39,506 bases of DNA from positions 1 to 39,506 of the forward strand of contig JAIKXR010000112.1 of the NCBI GenBank assembly GCA_024683975.1, in the 5' to 3' direction. Shown piece after piece: positions 1 to 11,115 of the stretch (position 1 is the stretch's first letter; each line of letters starts with the position of its first letter). The stretch is from Paludibacteraceae bacterium (GTDB taxonomy: Bacteria > Bacteroidota > Bacteroidia > Bacteroidales > Paludibacteraceae). Under the pieces are notes generated by a model. It saw only the letters and a program-made list of their open reading frames with translations, ran no database searches and was not told where the DNA came from. A program made the translations under genes and the position numbers.

Positions 1-304
1 CACCTTTCAGTACATTCCACAACTGGGGCAACTCATCTATCTTGTATTTACGAAGGTAGTAACCCGCCTTTGTCACTCTGCAGTCACGACCGCCCACCGT
101 CAGTAATCCTCTTTTATCGCTGTCGGTCTGCATTGTGCGGAACTTCAATATCGAAAAGTCCCGATTGCCCCTCCCTACACGTATCTGGCGATAGAAAACG
201 CCTCCATGGCTGTCTGACAGTATCCATATCGACACTGCCAGCAGTAGTGGACACAATATAATCAACCCAAACAGTGATAGCAATATGTCACACAATCGTT
301 TCAT
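1..304 (-). CDS. Bacterial sugar transferase (undecaprenyl-phosphate sugar phosphotransferase, PF02397-like), 3' part runs off the left edge
   Basis: Manual minus-strand translation from ATG at 304: MKRLCDILLSLFGLIILCPLLLAVSIWILSDSHGGVFYRQIRVGRGNRDFSILKFRTMQTDSDKRGLLTVGGRDCRVTKAGYYLRKYKIDELPQLWNVLKG; characteristic FRTM / LRKYKIDELPQLWNVLKG motifs. Absent from the ORF track because it has no stop in the window. Confidence 0.93.
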   Translation of the reverse strand, partial: MKRLCDILLSLFGLIILCPLLLAVSIWILSDSHGGVFYRQIRVGRGNRDFSILKFRTMQTDSDKRGLLTVGGRDCRVTKAGYYLRKYKIDELPQLWNVLKG

Positions 305-1490
305 GCATCGACTGAATTATGTATGCTACTTCCTCATCGGTTAGTCGTGAGTATAAAGGCAAAGTTATTTCATTCTCATACAGACGGTATGCATTAGGAT
401 AATTCCGTATATCAAGCCCTAACCGCTTATATGCAGTCATCATCGGTAACGGTTTGTAATGCACATTAGTCGCAATACCTCTTTCCGCCATCTTCGCTAT
501 CACTTCATTACGCTCCTGTTCCGTCTTGTCCGTCATACGGACCAAGTATAAATGTCCGGATGAAGCATGGTGGGCATCGTAGTGGTTGAGAACCTTCACC
601 TTCAAATCAGACAACCCCTTGTCGTACGCCTCTATAATTTCTCTGCGACGATTGAGCAGAGTAGGGTATCTGTCCATCTGTGCCAAGCCTATGGCTGCCA
701 TTATGTCGGTCATGTTGCATTTGTAGTACGCGCCTTCTATGTCATATTCCCACGCGTTCAGACCGGTTTTAGCCAAAGCGTCCTTGCTCTGTCCGTGTAG
801 CGAAAGCAACTGATACTGATGGTATAACTCATTATTATCCACTCCTGATATCGTACGCCACGTCACGGCTCCACCCTCGGCTGTTGTCAGGTTCTTGACT
901 GCGTGAAAACTGAACGAAGTGAAGTCTGCTGTCTCACCGCACATTTTGCCGTCTTGTCGGGCTCCAAAAGCGTGAGCTGCATCTGCCATCACAATAACCC
1001 TGCCTATCGCTCTCTGTATGTCTGTTGAAGGAACAAACATTCCTTTCTTTGACTCCACAACCTCAAAAATCCTCTTGTAATCGCACATTATACCGCCCAA
1101 ATCAACAGGTATAATCACTTTCGTTCTTGGCGTAATGGCTTTCTCCAAGGCTTCGTAATCCATCTCCACACTGTTTTCCTGCGAGTCAGCCATCACTACT
1201 TTTGCCCCTACATGTACCACTACCGATGCCGTTGCCGTATAAGTGTATGCCGGCACTATCACCTCATCGCCTTCACCAACTCCCAATACACGCAAAGTCA
1301 TCTCCATCGCTGCTGTTGCCGAATTGAGACATACTGCGCGCTCTGTATGGCAATATGCGGCTATACGTCTTTCCATCTCTTTGGTTCGCGGACCAGTCGT
1401 TATCCAGCCAGACCGTAAAGCCTCACCTGCCTGAATTATCTCCGCTTCTGTTATATCAGGTGGTGAAAAAGGTATGTGTTTGTTTGTCAT
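288..1490 (-). CDS. DegT/DnrJ/EryC1/StrS family aminotransferase (sugar aminotransferase)
   Basis: ORF 400 aa; IPFSPPDITEAEI, SGWITTGPRTKEME, ADAAHAFGA, SFSFHAVKNLTTAEGGAV (PLP lysine region). Confidence 0.94.
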   Translation of the reverse strand: MTNKHIPFSPPDITEAEIIQAGEALRSGWITTGPRTKEMERRIAAYCHTERAVCLNSATAAMEMTLRVLGVGEGDEVIVPAYTYTATASVVVHVGAKVVMADSQENSVEMDYEALEKAITPRTKVIIPVDLGGIMCDYKRIFEVVESKKGMFVPSTDIQRAIGRVIVMADAAHAFGARQDGKMCGETADFTSFSFHAVKNLTTAEGGAVTWRTISGVDNNELYHQYQLLSLHGQSKDALAKTGLNAWEYDIEGAYYKCNMTDIMAAIGLAQMDRYPTLLNRRREIIEAYDKGLSDLKVKVLNHYDAHHASSGHLYLVRMTDKTEQERNEVIAKMAERGIATNVHYKPLPMMTAYKRLGLDIRNYPNAYRLYENEITLPLYSRLTDEEVAYIIQSMHETIV

Positions 1491-1496
1491 AGTTGT

Positions 1497-2498
1497 TTAT
1501 CTGTTTGTTGTGACTGTTAATGGGCGATTGAAAATCAGTTTTATTATCCCCGTCAGATATCCCCATCCGTATGACAAATGAATACAAGGGAACACCGGTA
1601 TCAACATGGCGTTCTTGTTTTTTATTGCTATCACTGTTGCGGTCAGTAAGTAAGTCATTACACATATCATATATATTGCCGTTACCCATTTTGACAAAAA
1701 GCACAACGGAAGTCCTGCTGTCAGACCTAAAAGAAAGAACAAAGGCACAAACTGACGTAATGTAGCGGGACAGCCTGCCTTCTTGTTAACCAACGGCTTG
1801 TATAACCCGTACTGATAAAACATTGCCGCTGTTTTTTCTAACCCGTCGCGTGAGTAGTACGTTACTGTCAAGTTAGGAATTAAATATATGTCACCTCCAT
1901 CGCGTATTATTCTGGCGTTCATCTCATCGTCTTGATTGCGTGTCAGTTCGGTATCAAACATGCCTGTCTCCGCAAACATTTCTTTTCGCCAGCAGCCGAA
2001 CGGAACGGTATCAACCTTGGTTGGCTTGTTTACCACCTCTGTACGGAATGTCGAAGTACCCATTCCGAACTTATGCCCCATCGCCGTGGCGATTGCTCTT
2101 GCCGTCGCTGTTTCATTGGTAGGCAAAGTAATACAGGAAGCGCCTACATTATATGCGTTTGGCAGCGTTGTCAGGTAATGCACTAAGGTTGAAACATAAT
2201 TATTGGGAAAGACCGAATGGGCGTCTATGCGTACGATGTATGCGCCCTTTGCCTGCTCTATACCAATATTCATCGCGTAAGGGGCAGTACGTCTTTTATT
2301 ATAACAGAGGCGAATAAAGGCAGGATGGTCTTTCAGGTATGGCTCTATTCTGTCAAGTGTGCCGTCCTCGCTGCCTCCGTCCACAAGTATCAATTCCATC
2401 TGTTTCTGCCCATAGTCTTGAACAAGCATTGACTCAATACAACGGGAAATATACATTTCCTCGTTATAGACAGGACATATTATTGATACCTCAATCAT
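1497..2498 (-). CDS. Glycosyltransferase family 2
   Basis: ORF 333 aa; MIEVSIICPVYNEEMYISRCIESML, VDGGSEDGT, hydrophobic C-terminus. Confidence 0.92.
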   Translation of the reverse strand: MIEVSIICPVYNEEMYISRCIESMLVQDYGQKQMELILVDGGSEDGTLDRIEPYLKDHPAFIRLCYNKRRTAPYAMNIGIEQAKGAYIVRIDAHSVFPNNYVSTLVHYLTTLPNAYNVGASCITLPTNETATARAIATAMGHKFGMGTSTFRTEVVNKPTKVDTVPFGCWRKEMFAETGMFDTELTRNQDDEMNARIIRDGGDIYLIPNLTVTYYSRDGLEKTAAMFYQYGLYKPLVNKKAGCPATLRQFVPLFFLLGLTAGLPLCFLSKWVTAIYMICVMTYLLTATVIAIKNKNAMLIPVFPCIHLSYGWGYLTGIIKLIFNRPLTVTTNR

Positions 2499-2550
2499 CT
2501 ATATTGTTTCCTTTTGTGCAGACAAACTTTGTCGTCGGTGAATAAAAGTT

Positions 2551-3426
2551 CTATTCTATCCAGCCATTTTCTTTTATGAAGCGTAGTGTGGCTTTTATCT
2601 GGTCGTCATTGGTCATCTCGCCGTGACCTTTGACATTGCTTGATTGCAGCGAACTCCCGCTGTGAAAATACTGATAAATAGAATCAAACGACAACACCTC
2701 ATAGCGTTTTTTCGGGGTTATTTTCTTGGTTCCAGCCGCCATACCTGCTGCCCAGAACCATATATCGTCTGCCTGTGGAGCATATTGTCTGGCCAAATTC
2801 CACTCCATCATCTCTTTTTTCAGACTGTGGGGAGGATAGAAAACGCCTGCTGCACCTACCGGCATTGGCATTGGTTGAGGCTCTTCCGGTTGTATGTAGT
2901 CCCATGTCGAATACGGTTCGGCGGCACCGTTTTCTATGTGTGGCTCACGCATCCAAGTGCCTATGATTGCTTCAGGATAGTGAAGATGTGTCATCCATGT
3001 TGTCTCTATTAAGTCTTTTGGATAGAGTATATCGTCATCGGCAGTCAGTATGTAGTCTTCAGGAAACGCTTGATATGCAGGAATCAGTTTCTTGTATGAA
3101 CGCATATTCTCAGTATATCTTATTTCCACCCCCCATAGCCTTAATTCTGCCACTCTCTTTGGTAGAGTGTCGTCCGACCATTCGTCCTTGTCTAACCATA
3201 GTATAATCTTTTCAGGTTGGACACTCTGTCGCAGCAATGAATAAACACTGTAGCACACTATTCCGTTGCTTACCCGTCTGCCGTAGGATGTAAGCGACAC
3301 GATAATGTTTTTTTGTGACCTCTCACCGAGACACGGCACACGAAACAACCTTGTGTCGTAACACCACTTGAGACAAAAGGCATACAGCGATTCAAACAAT
3401 ATGACGAATTTATGCAGTATATTCAT
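2551..3426 (-). CDS. Glycosyltransferase, GT-A-like (polysaccharide biosynthesis)
   Basis: ORF 291 aa; IIVSLTSYGRR ... SLLRQSVQPEKIILWLDKDEW ... YILTADDDILYP (DDD motif). Confidence 0.82.
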   Translation of the reverse strand: MNILHKFVILFESLYAFCLKWCYDTRLFRVPCLGERSQKNIIVSLTSYGRRVSNGIVCYSVYSLLRQSVQPEKIILWLDKDEWSDDTLPKRVAELRLWGVEIRYTENMRSYKKLIPAYQAFPEDYILTADDDILYPKDLIETTWMTHLHYPEAIIGTWMREPHIENGAAEPYSTWDYIQPEEPQPMPMPVGAAGVFYPPHSLKKEMMEWNLARQYAPQADDIWFWAAGMAAGTKKITPKKRYEVLSFDSIYQYFHSGSSLQSSNVKGHGEMTNDDQIKATLRFIKENGWIE

Positions 3427-3435
3427 TATTCACTC

Positions 3436-4404
3436 CTACTCTTCACTTTTTTCCGGTAGGTTTCCGAAATCAAACGACCTGTATTTGTCAAAAACCTCCT
3501 TGCTTACTCCGTCTTGTTTCGATTCTTCTTTAAGCAGCTTTATGAATTTGCTTTGTCCTTTATAACTCAACTCCCGCAAGAAACGGAACCGCATATATGG
3601 CAGATACATGGCTTCCCACAACGCATATTTAAGGCGCGAATAATGCAATCTGTAGTTAATCATTCTGTTGAGTGTATGTATGAACAGCATTCCGTAGTGA
3701 TTGTTGTTTTTCTTCGAACTTGCACTCACCTTGTGATACAGTTTGGCATCTGTCAGACATACCATCTTTACACCGCTTTTTCGCATTCTTATTGAGAAGT
3801 CCATGTCCTCTTCCCCGAAAAAGAACCGTTCGGTAAACAAGTCACCGTTATCCAAACATACTTGTCTGCGGAACATCAGTGCACAACCTGTTACAAAAGT
3901 AATGTCAATCTCTTTCCGTCCTTGTAATACTGCATCTCTTTGATCGGCACCATAGTAACGCCTCCCGCCAAAAACCAGCCGTCCGCCGGCATTCCATAGT
4001 ATATCTCTATTGTCGTAATAGTATATGGCAGGTGTCAATACTTGTACTTCACTATGCTCTTCCATATAGCATACCATTCGCTCTAAACAGTCCTTTGCCA
4101 GCACCGTATCATTATTCAGACATAGTCCATACCGGTACGACTGCTCACCTGCTTTTAGCGCCTCATTATTGCCTCGTGCGAAACCATAATTTTCATCAAA
4201 CCAGATAAGATGCACTTTCTCCTTTGCCCATGCATTTTGCCTATACCAACTGGAAAGACACTGGCGCGACTCCTCTGAAGAACAATTGTCAGCTACAACC
4301 ACACTAAAGTCCTGATAACTCTGCTCCTCCAATGACTCCAGACACGCTGTCGTGTCACTCGTCCCGTTGTAATTGAGTATGATGATTTTTAGCATAACAG
4401 TCAA
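3436..4404 (-). CDS. Glycosyltransferase family 2 (rhamnosyltransferase-like)
   Basis: ORF 322 aa; IIILNYNGTSDTTACLESL, VVADNCSSEESRQCL, FVTGCALMFRRQ. Likely starts at MLKIIILNYN (~4395). Confidence 0.9.
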   Translation of the reverse strand: MTVMLKIIILNYNGTSDTTACLESLEEQSYQDFSVVVADNCSSEESRQCLSSWYRQNAWAKEKVHLIWFDENYGFARGNNEALKAGEQSYRYGLCLNNDTVLAKDCLERMVCYMEEHSEVQVLTPAIYYYDNRDILWNAGGRLVFGGRRYYGADQRDAVLQGRKEIDITFVTGCALMFRRQVCLDNGDLFTERFFFGEEDMDFSIRMRKSGVKMVCLTDAKLYHKVSASSKKNNNHYGMLFIHTLNRMINYRLHYSRLKYALWEAMYLPYMRFRFLRELSYKGQSKFIKLLKEESKQDGVSKEVFDKYRSFDFGNLPEKSEE

Positions 4405-5605
4405 CTAAATAGATCAGAAACAACAATACGGGTACCTCGATGGTGTTCATAAGCCAGAAATAGAAATCGAACCACCCCATTGCCATAATGGCGCATAACC
4501 ACGCGTCAATAGCGGCAATATAGATTGATTTCGTTTTCAGTGATGCTATCCGTACTACGTAAAAAAACAAACCTGATACAACGGGATAAATCATATAGAA
4601 GGCCATCCCGCCCCTAAGGTAAATCGAACCGAAATGTGTGCGGACATTGTTATAGATTTGTGTGTCCGAATTGATAATTACCGACACCGTGCTGATAGGC
4701 GACACCACCTCATCGCCGGTCAGGGTGTTTACCACATTGATGAAAGGTGCAAAGAACACTCTCGGGTCGGTTGGTACAGTTAATCCCAAACGCATCTCTT
4801 CGCTCAAACCCAACGCACCGCTGAACAGATAATGCAAGAAATGCTCAACAATGAATGTCCCCATCTGTTTGCTGTAATGGGAACTGCCGCCGACAATGAA
4901 GTTCAGAAGGTAACTTCCCGCGTAAATAGTTGAACCCGACAAAGCAATCAGCAGCACCACACGCCAATTCAGATGGATACGGCGCATCAACAAACACAGT
5001 ATAAAGCCGGCAACAAGCGGAATGATAACCCAGCTTTTCACCTGGTTGGTCATCGTCAATGCCGCAATAGCAATAATGCATACTATCGGCAAAAGTATAT
5101 TATGCCTCCTTACGGATGCGAACAGCAAAACTGTCATTGCCCCTAAAAAGACAATTATATGGCCATACAGACCATAGATGGCATATTCGTCCGCAAACTC
5201 ATCGGTGCCGAAACTATATATGGACGAACCCAAAACCGCCTTCAGATGCCAGGTCGCCAACAGAATAGACAAACCTCCGGCTATCCATAGCCACTTCGGA
5301 AACCGGTAGGCTTCGCCCGGAAACTGATAGGCTTCGTCCGCGGTGTTTGGAATACCGTATATATAAGCAAGAACGGTACTCGGTATCTCCATAAGCAGTA
5401 TGCCCCCCATCCATACCAGCAGACTGGGATAGTAAAACGGAACGAAATGCATTGATTCGGGCAGACTGACAGCCAGCAGGACAATCGCCGCATATGGAAG
5501 AAGCAGAATGTTAATCGGCGTATAGAGTGTTTTCCAGATGCGGTGTTCCCAATAAACGACCGCTATGCACTCTAATAAGAACAATATGAAAATCAACGCG
5601 TTCAT
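4355..5605 (-). CDS. Wzy-like oligosaccharide/O-antigen repeat-unit polymerase
   Basis: ORF 416 aa; multi-pass hydrophobic protein in a polysaccharide operon; no strong sequence motif, call is by context and topology. Confidence 0.7.
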   Translation of the reverse strand: MNALIFILFLLECIAVVYWEHRIWKTLYTPINILLLPYAAIVLLAVSLPESMHFVPFYYPSLLVWMGGILLMEIPSTVLAYIYGIPNTADEAYQFPGEAYRFPKWLWIAGGLSILLATWHLKAVLGSSIYSFGTDEFADEYAIYGLYGHIIVFLGAMTVLLFASVRRHNILLPIVCIIAIAALTMTNQVKSWVIIPLVAGFILCLLMRRIHLNWRVVLLIALSGSTIYAGSYLLNFIVGGSSHYSKQMGTFIVEHFLHYLFSGALGLSEEMRLGLTVPTDPRVFFAPFINVVNTLTGDEVVSPISTVSVIINSDTQIYNNVRTHFGSIYLRGGMAFYMIYPVVSGLFFYVVRIASLKTKSIYIAAIDAWLCAIMAMGWFDFYFWLMNTIEVPVLLFLIYLVDCYAKNHHTQLQRDE

Positions 5606-6954
5606 TTACCCCACAACTCTTTGATCACCATACTTGGCCAACGCCAGTTCTGATAAGCCGCCTGAGCTATGCCGCCTGCCATTATCAGACCCCACATTCC
5701 CCAGTGAAGCCAACCGAGGAAAACTAACAGCAGCACCAGTGTCACTCCGCCGCTTACTAACGATGGTATGAAAAAAGGTATCTTGTTGTCTGCCATTATA
5801 AAGCCTGCCGACATGGCGTGGTTGTCTTCCAGATAATGAATAACCAACATCGCTGTTAGCATTCCTACCGGAACAAAACTTGTCTTGCTTTTTATCAAGT
5901 CCAATGCCCAATCGCCCAAATATATCCACATCAAGCCGCATGCTATATATGTTGCCAATACACTCACGGCACTGATCTTATAGTACCGTCTCAAACTTTC
6001 CTTATCGTCCTCTGCTCTGCATTGCGCTAACTTAGGAATGAACGACCTGTAAGGTACTGTCGCGCATCTTGTCAGCACGTCCATAACTTGCAGCGTGATA
6101 CCGTAGCAAGCCACCTCTCCCAAACTCAGGTACACCGACCCGATCAGCACCGCCGACTTGGTTATTGCGAACGCTCCCAACTGTGTCAGGCCTACCTTCA
6201 CAGCATTCGGATAAATGACACCGAAAATCTCTTTAGCATTCCTTTCCTCCACTCCCTCTAAATTGGTTTTCAACTCCTTTGTGAAGAACGTCTTATATGC
6301 TAATATCCTCCTCACTACTGTTGCTATCAACTGGGCACCCACTATAGCTGACAAACCCATTCCCGCATATATGAATCCAATCGCCACCAACAGATACGTA
6401 CCTTGGGCTACGATGATTATCTGCTGATTGCGTTTCACATATCCTTTGCCCAACAGCAGCGCGTCATAGTACAGTGTGTAGAGATTGTAGCAGTTAATCG
6501 CGATTAGCAGCACCCAAGCCACCATAGCGTCAGTCTTGTCACCCGTATAGTGTTTCAATATATAAGCAAAGTATATCGTTCCGGCTGTTGCCAGCAGAAT
6601 AAAGCACGCAATGGCAATCTGCCTGTAAAACCGTCTCATGGCAGTCAGAGTGCCTTTCAACAGGCCGTAGTCCACCTCGCCGTCTGTCACTTGCCTTACT
6701 CCCTCTTTCTGCAAGTCCTTGGCTCCCGAAAAAATGTAACTCACATTCCTCGCAAACGATGGACTGAAACCGAAGTCTAAGATATTGACCAGCATTATGA
6801 TAACTGTAAAGATGTTCCATATGCCGACCGTCTCTGCCGACATCTTGTTCAGTATGAATGGTAACAGTATAACTCCGGCACCAATGAGGAAAAAGGTCGC
6901 CAAGTACGACCATATTACATCTCCTTTGCTAATATCTTCTATGCCCTTGTTCAA
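5602..6954 (-). CDS. Wzx-type polysaccharide flippase / MATE-like (copy 1). ORF track extends to 7065; homologous start is probably TTG at 6954
   Basis: [49 protein letters not shown] aligns with copy 2 [49 protein letters not shown]; the 37 aa before it lie inside copy 2's coding region. Confidence 0.88.
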   Translation of the reverse strand: MNKGIEDISKGDVIWSYLATFFLIGAGVILLPFILNKMSAETVGIWNIFTVIIMLVNILDFGFSPSFARNVSYIFSGAKDLQKEGVRQVTDGEVDYGLLKGTLTAMRRFYRQIAIACFILLATAGTIYFAYILKHYTGDKTDAMVAWVLLIAINCYNLYTLYYDALLLGKGYVKRNQQIIIVAQGTYLLVAIGFIYAGMGLSAIVGAQLIATVVRRILAYKTFFTKELKTNLEGVEERNAKEIFGVIYPNAVKVGLTQLGAFAITKSAVLIGSVYLSLGEVACYGITLQVMDVLTRCATVPYRSFIPKLAQCRAEDDKESLRRYYKISAVSVLATYIACGLMWIYLGDWALDLIKSKTSFVPVGMLTAMLVIHYLEDNHAMSAGFIMADNKIPFFIPSLVSGGVTLVLLLVFLGWLHWGMWGLIMAGGIAQAAYQNWRWPSMVIKELWGK

Positions 6955-8351
6955 AACGTTTTCTGCTTCTTGTGATTGTAAAACAACTCTCCTATTATTA
7001 CGCTTGGCCACTTCCAATCCTGATACGCCAGTTGCGCGATGCCCGGTGCCAGAATCATTCCCCATACGCTCCAGTTCAAAACATCAAGGAAGAGCCACAA
7101 TAACACTACTGTTGCCGCGCCGCTCAGTAGCGATGGAATAAAGAAAGGTATTCTGTTGTCCGACATAATAAACCCGCTCGCCATTGACTGGTTATCCTCC
7201 AATAGGTGAAATCCTACCATCACGGCGAACATCGCTGTCGGCAGGAACATTGTCTGACTCTTTATCAGTCGTAGCACGTCATCGCCAAACAGCACTGCCA
7301 CACTGCCGCCCGCTACCCATATTGCTAACAATATACTCTCGCAAACCAGGTAATAATGCCGCAGGCCTGACCGGTCTTTTTCTGCCCTGCATTGTGCCAG
7401 TTTGGGTGAAAAAGCCTTGTATGGCACGGTTGAGCAGTTGCATAGTATCTCCAGCATCTGAAGTGTTATACCGTAACTCGCCACCTCTTCTAACGTCAGG
7501 AAAGCGGCGCCTATCAGCATTGCCGACTTGTTCACAGCCAGACTGCCCAGCTGCGTCAGCCCGATTTTTATCGCATTAGGATAGATAGCCCTCATTATTT
7601 CTTTCGGGTCATCTGCTTTCACACCTGACAATGCCTCCTCCATCTCACGTGTGAAGAACACACGCCGTGACAACACTCTGCGAAGAACTATGGCAACCAA
7701 CCTTGATGCCACTATCGCGCTCAAACCCAATCCCGCATAGATAAGACCTATTGCCAACGCTACATATACTGCCTGGCTCAATATCACAATCTGCTGGCTC
7801 CTGCGCACATAACCCTTGCCCCTTAGCAGCGCATCATAGTATAGTGTATAGAGGTCATAGCAGTTAAGACTAATCAGCAGTACCCACCCCACGATAGCAT
7901 CTGTCCTGTCACCGTTGTACTTGTCAAGGATGTACATAAAATAAGCCGTCCCCGCCGTGGCTAACAGCACAAAAGCCGCTAACGAGATAAGGCGGAACAA
8001 CCTCTGCATCGCCAATAAAGTCCCTTTCAGCAACCCGTAATCCACTTGTACTCCCGTCTTGACCAGTTCAGCGTCCTTAACTTCCAACGTTGCAACGCCC
8101 TCTTTCTTAAGGCTCTTGACACCGCTGAAAATGTAACTCAGGTTACGTGCAAACGATGGCTGGAAACCGAAGTCCAAGATTGCCACCATCACCGATATGG
8201 TCTGAAAAATGTTCCAGATACCTACCGTCTCTGCCGGCATCTTGTTCAGTATAAACGGGAAAAGCAGCAGGCCCGAACCTACCCAGAAAAACGTAGCGGC
8301 GTACGACCATATAACGTCGCGTTTGCCTATATGTTCAACGCCTTTAGTCAC
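6951..8351 (-). CDS. Wzx-type polysaccharide flippase (copy 2, paralog of the preceding gene)
   Basis: ORF 466 aa; colinear similarity to 5602-6954 product over the full length (e.g. [35 protein letters not shown]). Confidence 0.9.
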   Translation of the reverse strand: MTKGVEHIGKRDVIWSYAATFFWVGSGLLLFPFILNKMPAETVGIWNIFQTISVMVAILDFGFQPSFARNLSYIFSGVKSLKKEGVATLEVKDAELVKTGVQVDYGLLKGTLLAMQRLFRLISLAAFVLLATAGTAYFMYILDKYNGDRTDAIVGWVLLISLNCYDLYTLYYDALLRGKGYVRRSQQIVILSQAVYVALAIGLIYAGLGLSAIVASRLVAIVLRRVLSRRVFFTREMEEALSGVKADDPKEIMRAIYPNAIKIGLTQLGSLAVNKSAMLIGAAFLTLEEVASYGITLQMLEILCNCSTVPYKAFSPKLAQCRAEKDRSGLRHYYLVCESILLAIWVAGGSVAVLFGDDVLRLIKSQTMFLPTAMFAVMVGFHLLEDNQSMASGFIMSDNRIPFFIPSLLSGAATVVLLWLFLDVLNWSVWGMILAPGIAQLAYQDWKWPSVIIGELFYNHKKQKTF

Positions 8352-9606
8352 GACGGAAGATATCGCGTGTATATACTTTGTCTTTCACCACGTCCAGACA
8401 CGACTCATATCTGTTGGCTATGATGGCTTGCGAACGACGCATAAACTCCTGTAAGTCGTTTACTATCAAGCTCCCGAAGAACGTTGTGCCGTCGGGTAGG
8501 GTAGGCTCATAGACTATAACTTTCGCACCCTTCGCCTTGATGCGTTTCATTATGCCTTGTATTGACGACTGACGGAAATTGTCCGAATTGGACTTCATCG
8601 TCAGCCGGTATACGCCTATAATACACTCTTTCTCTTGGCCTTTGTCCCAATTGTTGTCTTCAGAGTAGGAGTAGTAACCGGCTTTTGCCAATACTCTGTC
8701 GGCTATAAAGTCCTTCCTCGTCCTGTTGCTCTCCACTATCGCGCCAATCAGGTTCTCGGGTACGTCAGAGTAATTGGCAAGCAACTGTTTGGTGTCCTTT
8801 GGCAGACAGTAACCGCCGTATCCGAATGAAGGGTTATTGTAGTGCTGGCCAATTCGCGGATCCAAACATACACCGTCGATTATTTGCTGTGTGTTCAGAC
8901 CTTTCATCTCCGCGTATGTGTCCAACTCGTTGAAATAACTCACTCTCAACGCCAAGTACGTATTGGCGAACAGTTTGACTGCCTCTGCTTCCGTGAAACC
9001 CATAAAGAGGGTAGGGATGTCTTTCGCCGCCGCGCCTTCTTGCAACATTTCCGCAAACTCCTTTGCGGCAGCTGTCAGCCTTTCGTCCTGCAGGTCTGTA
9101 CCTACTATGATACGCGATGGATACAGGTTGTCATACAACGCCTTGCTCTCGCGCAAAAACTCCGGCGCGAACAATATGTTCCTGTTGCCGGTCTTTTGCC
9201 GTATGCTTTCCGTAAAACCTACCGGTATAGTCGATTTGACCACTATCAGTGCCTCCTTGTTGACACGCATCACCTGCTCTATTACCGATTCTACGGCACT
9301 CGTGTCAAAGTAGTTCTTCTGCGGGTCATAGTTGGTAGGTGTCGCTATCACCACCCATTCGGCTTCAGAGTATGCCTTGTCGCCGTCCAGAGTGGCTGTC
9401 AAGTCCAACTCAACTGGCTTGCCATTGGCATCCATACCCCCGAAATAACGCTCTATATAGTCGTCTTGTATAGTCGTCTCACGGCGGTTGATTTTATCCA
9501 CACGGTCAGGCGCTATATCTACCGCAACCACTTTGTTATGCTGGGCCAGCAAAGTCGCTATCGACAGACCTACATAGCCAGTACCTGCTACTGCTACTCT
9601 CTTCAT
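8344..9606 (-). CDS. ugd: UDP-glucose 6-dehydrogenase
   Basis: [24 protein letters not shown] at 9606; [40 protein letters not shown]. First 17 aa of the ORF-track product are probably not translated. Confidence 0.95.
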   Translation of the reverse strand: MKRVAVAGTGYVGLSIATLLAQHNKVVAVDIAPDRVDKINRRETTIQDDYIERYFGGMDANGKPVELDLTATLDGDKAYSEAEWVVIATPTNYDPQKNYFDTSAVESVIEQVMRVNKEALIVVKSTIPVGFTESIRQKTGNRNILFAPEFLRESKALYDNLYPSRIIVGTDLQDERLTAAAKEFAEMLQEGAAAKDIPTLFMGFTEAEAVKLFANTYLALRVSYFNELDTYAEMKGLNTQQIIDGVCLDPRIGQHYNNPSFGYGGYCLPKDTKQLLANYSDVPENLIGAIVESNRTRKDFIADRVLAKAGYYSYSEDNNWDKGQEKECIIGVYRLTMKSNSDNFRQSSIQGIMKRIKAKGAKVIVYEPTLPDGTTFFGSLIVNDLQEFMRRSQAIIANRYESCLDVVKDKVYTRDIFRRD

Positions 9607-9622
9607 ATAGTGCTGTTTGTGT

Positions 9623-10927
9623 TTATAGCCTGCCGTCAACCAATGCTCTGTCCACAAAGTTCTTCACATCGTAGATAACGGCATTGTCAGCTTTGTATTT
9701 TGCAAAGTCAAAAGTCTTGAACTCATCGTGGCTTACGCAGGCAATGATGGCCGCGTATCGCTTGTTCTCGTCTATCTTGTCTGTCAGTTCTTTGCCGTAT
9801 TCGTGCTTGACCACCTCTTTTGATGCCCACGGGTCATATATATCCACGTTGCAGCCGAACTCTTCCAACTCGGTTGCTATATCCACTACCTTCGTGTTTC
9901 TGCAGTCGGGACAGTTCTCTTTGAACGTAACGCCTAACATCAGGATGTTGGCACCCTTTATCTTGTGGTCTTTCTGTATCATCAGTTTAAGCACCTTGTC
10001 GGCAATGAACTTGGCTATCGAGTTGTTCACCGCTCTGCCCGACAGTATCACTTGCGGGTCATAGCCCAGTGCTTTGGCTTTGTGAGCCAAATAATACGGG
10101 TCCACCGATATGCAGTGACCGCCTACCAGGCCGGGACGGTATTTGAGGAAGTTCCATTTCGTGCCTGCGGCCTCTATCACATCGTTGGTGTCTATGCCCA
10201 CGCGGTCGCATATCAGTGCCAACTCGTTCATAAAACTGATATTGACATCTCGCTGGCTGTTCTCCACTGCTTTCGCTGCCTCTGCCACCTTCATGTTCGG
10301 CGCTCTGTGGGTGCCGTTCTCCAAAATGGAGTTGTACAGAGCATCTACTATATCCGCCACCTCAGGCGTTGATCCAGATGTGATTTTCTTTATCTTGGTC
10401 AGCGTGTTCACCTTGTCGCCCGGATTGATACGCTCGGGACTGTATCCGCAGAAGAAGTCCTTATTGAACTTCAGACCGCTTTCCCTCTCTAATACAGGCA
10501 CGCAGTCTTCTTCAGTGCAACCTGGATAAACGGTACTCTCATATATCACTATATCGCCCTTTCTCAGCGTCTTGCCTATAGTTGCTGAGGCTTTCAGCAG
10601 CGGTGTCAGGTCAGGGTTGTTAAAGCGGTCAATAGGGGTAGGCACTGTCACTATGTAGGTGTTCACCTGCTCCAGCTCTTTCATGTCGCTTGTCAGCGTC
10701 AGGCCGATGGTATGGGTTTTCTCGTACAGGGCGCGGGCCTGCTTCATGCCGGCGAGGTCTGCTTCCATTGTGTGGTCACGACCCGCTTTCAACTCTTCTA
10801 CGCGGGGTTCATACACGTCAAATCCTGTTACACGGTATTTCTTGCCGTATTCTATAGCCAATGGCAGTCCCACATATCCCAAGCCTACTACGGCTATCGT
10901 TCTGTTACTCAAGTCTGTTTGTTGCAT
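9623..10927 (-). CDS. tviB: UDP-N-acetylhexosamine 6-dehydrogenase (TviB/WbpO-type nucleotide sugar dehydrogenase)
   Basis: ORF 434 aa; [91 protein letters not shown]. Confidence 0.92.
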   Translation of the reverse strand: MQQTDLSNRTIAVVGLGYVGLPLAIEYGKKYRVTGFDVYEPRVEELKAGRDHTMEADLAGMKQARALYEKTHTIGLTLTSDMKELEQVNTYIVTVPTPIDRFNNPDLTPLLKASATIGKTLRKGDIVIYESTVYPGCTEEDCVPVLERESGLKFNKDFFCGYSPERINPGDKVNTLTKIKKITSGSTPEVADIVDALYNSILENGTHRAPNMKVAEAAKAVENSQRDVNISFMNELALICDRVGIDTNDVIEAAGTKWNFLKYRPGLVGGHCISVDPYYLAHKAKALGYDPQVILSGRAVNNSIAKFIADKVLKLMIQKDHKIKGANILMLGVTFKENCPDCRNTKVVDIATELEEFGCNVDIYDPWASKEVVKHEYGKELTDKIDENKRYAAIIACVSHDEFKTFDFAKYKADNAVIYDVKNFVDRALVDGRL

Positions 10928-11115
10928 AATTTTATATGTTTTTATTGTTGTTCAAATTGTTGTTCGGGAGTGCGGGTGTCCCGCTCGCTGTAATGCCTCC
11001 CTGCCGGGGATGCGGGTATTGCCTGCGGTCATTCCCATCCTGTCGTCACATGTACCTTGTACCGCCCGGTATTCTGCCTGCGGGCAAATCCGCCCGCATA
11101 CGCGCATAAAACGCG

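Noticed and set aside
9606-9657. N-terminal extension of the Ugd ORF
   Set aside because: Overlaps the tviB C-terminal coding region and precedes the canonical [14 protein letters not shown] start.
8842-9678. 278-aa plus-strand ORF
   Set aside because: Antisense to ugd and the end of tviB, with no recognisable domain and Cys/Arg/Gln-rich composition typical of shadow ORFs.
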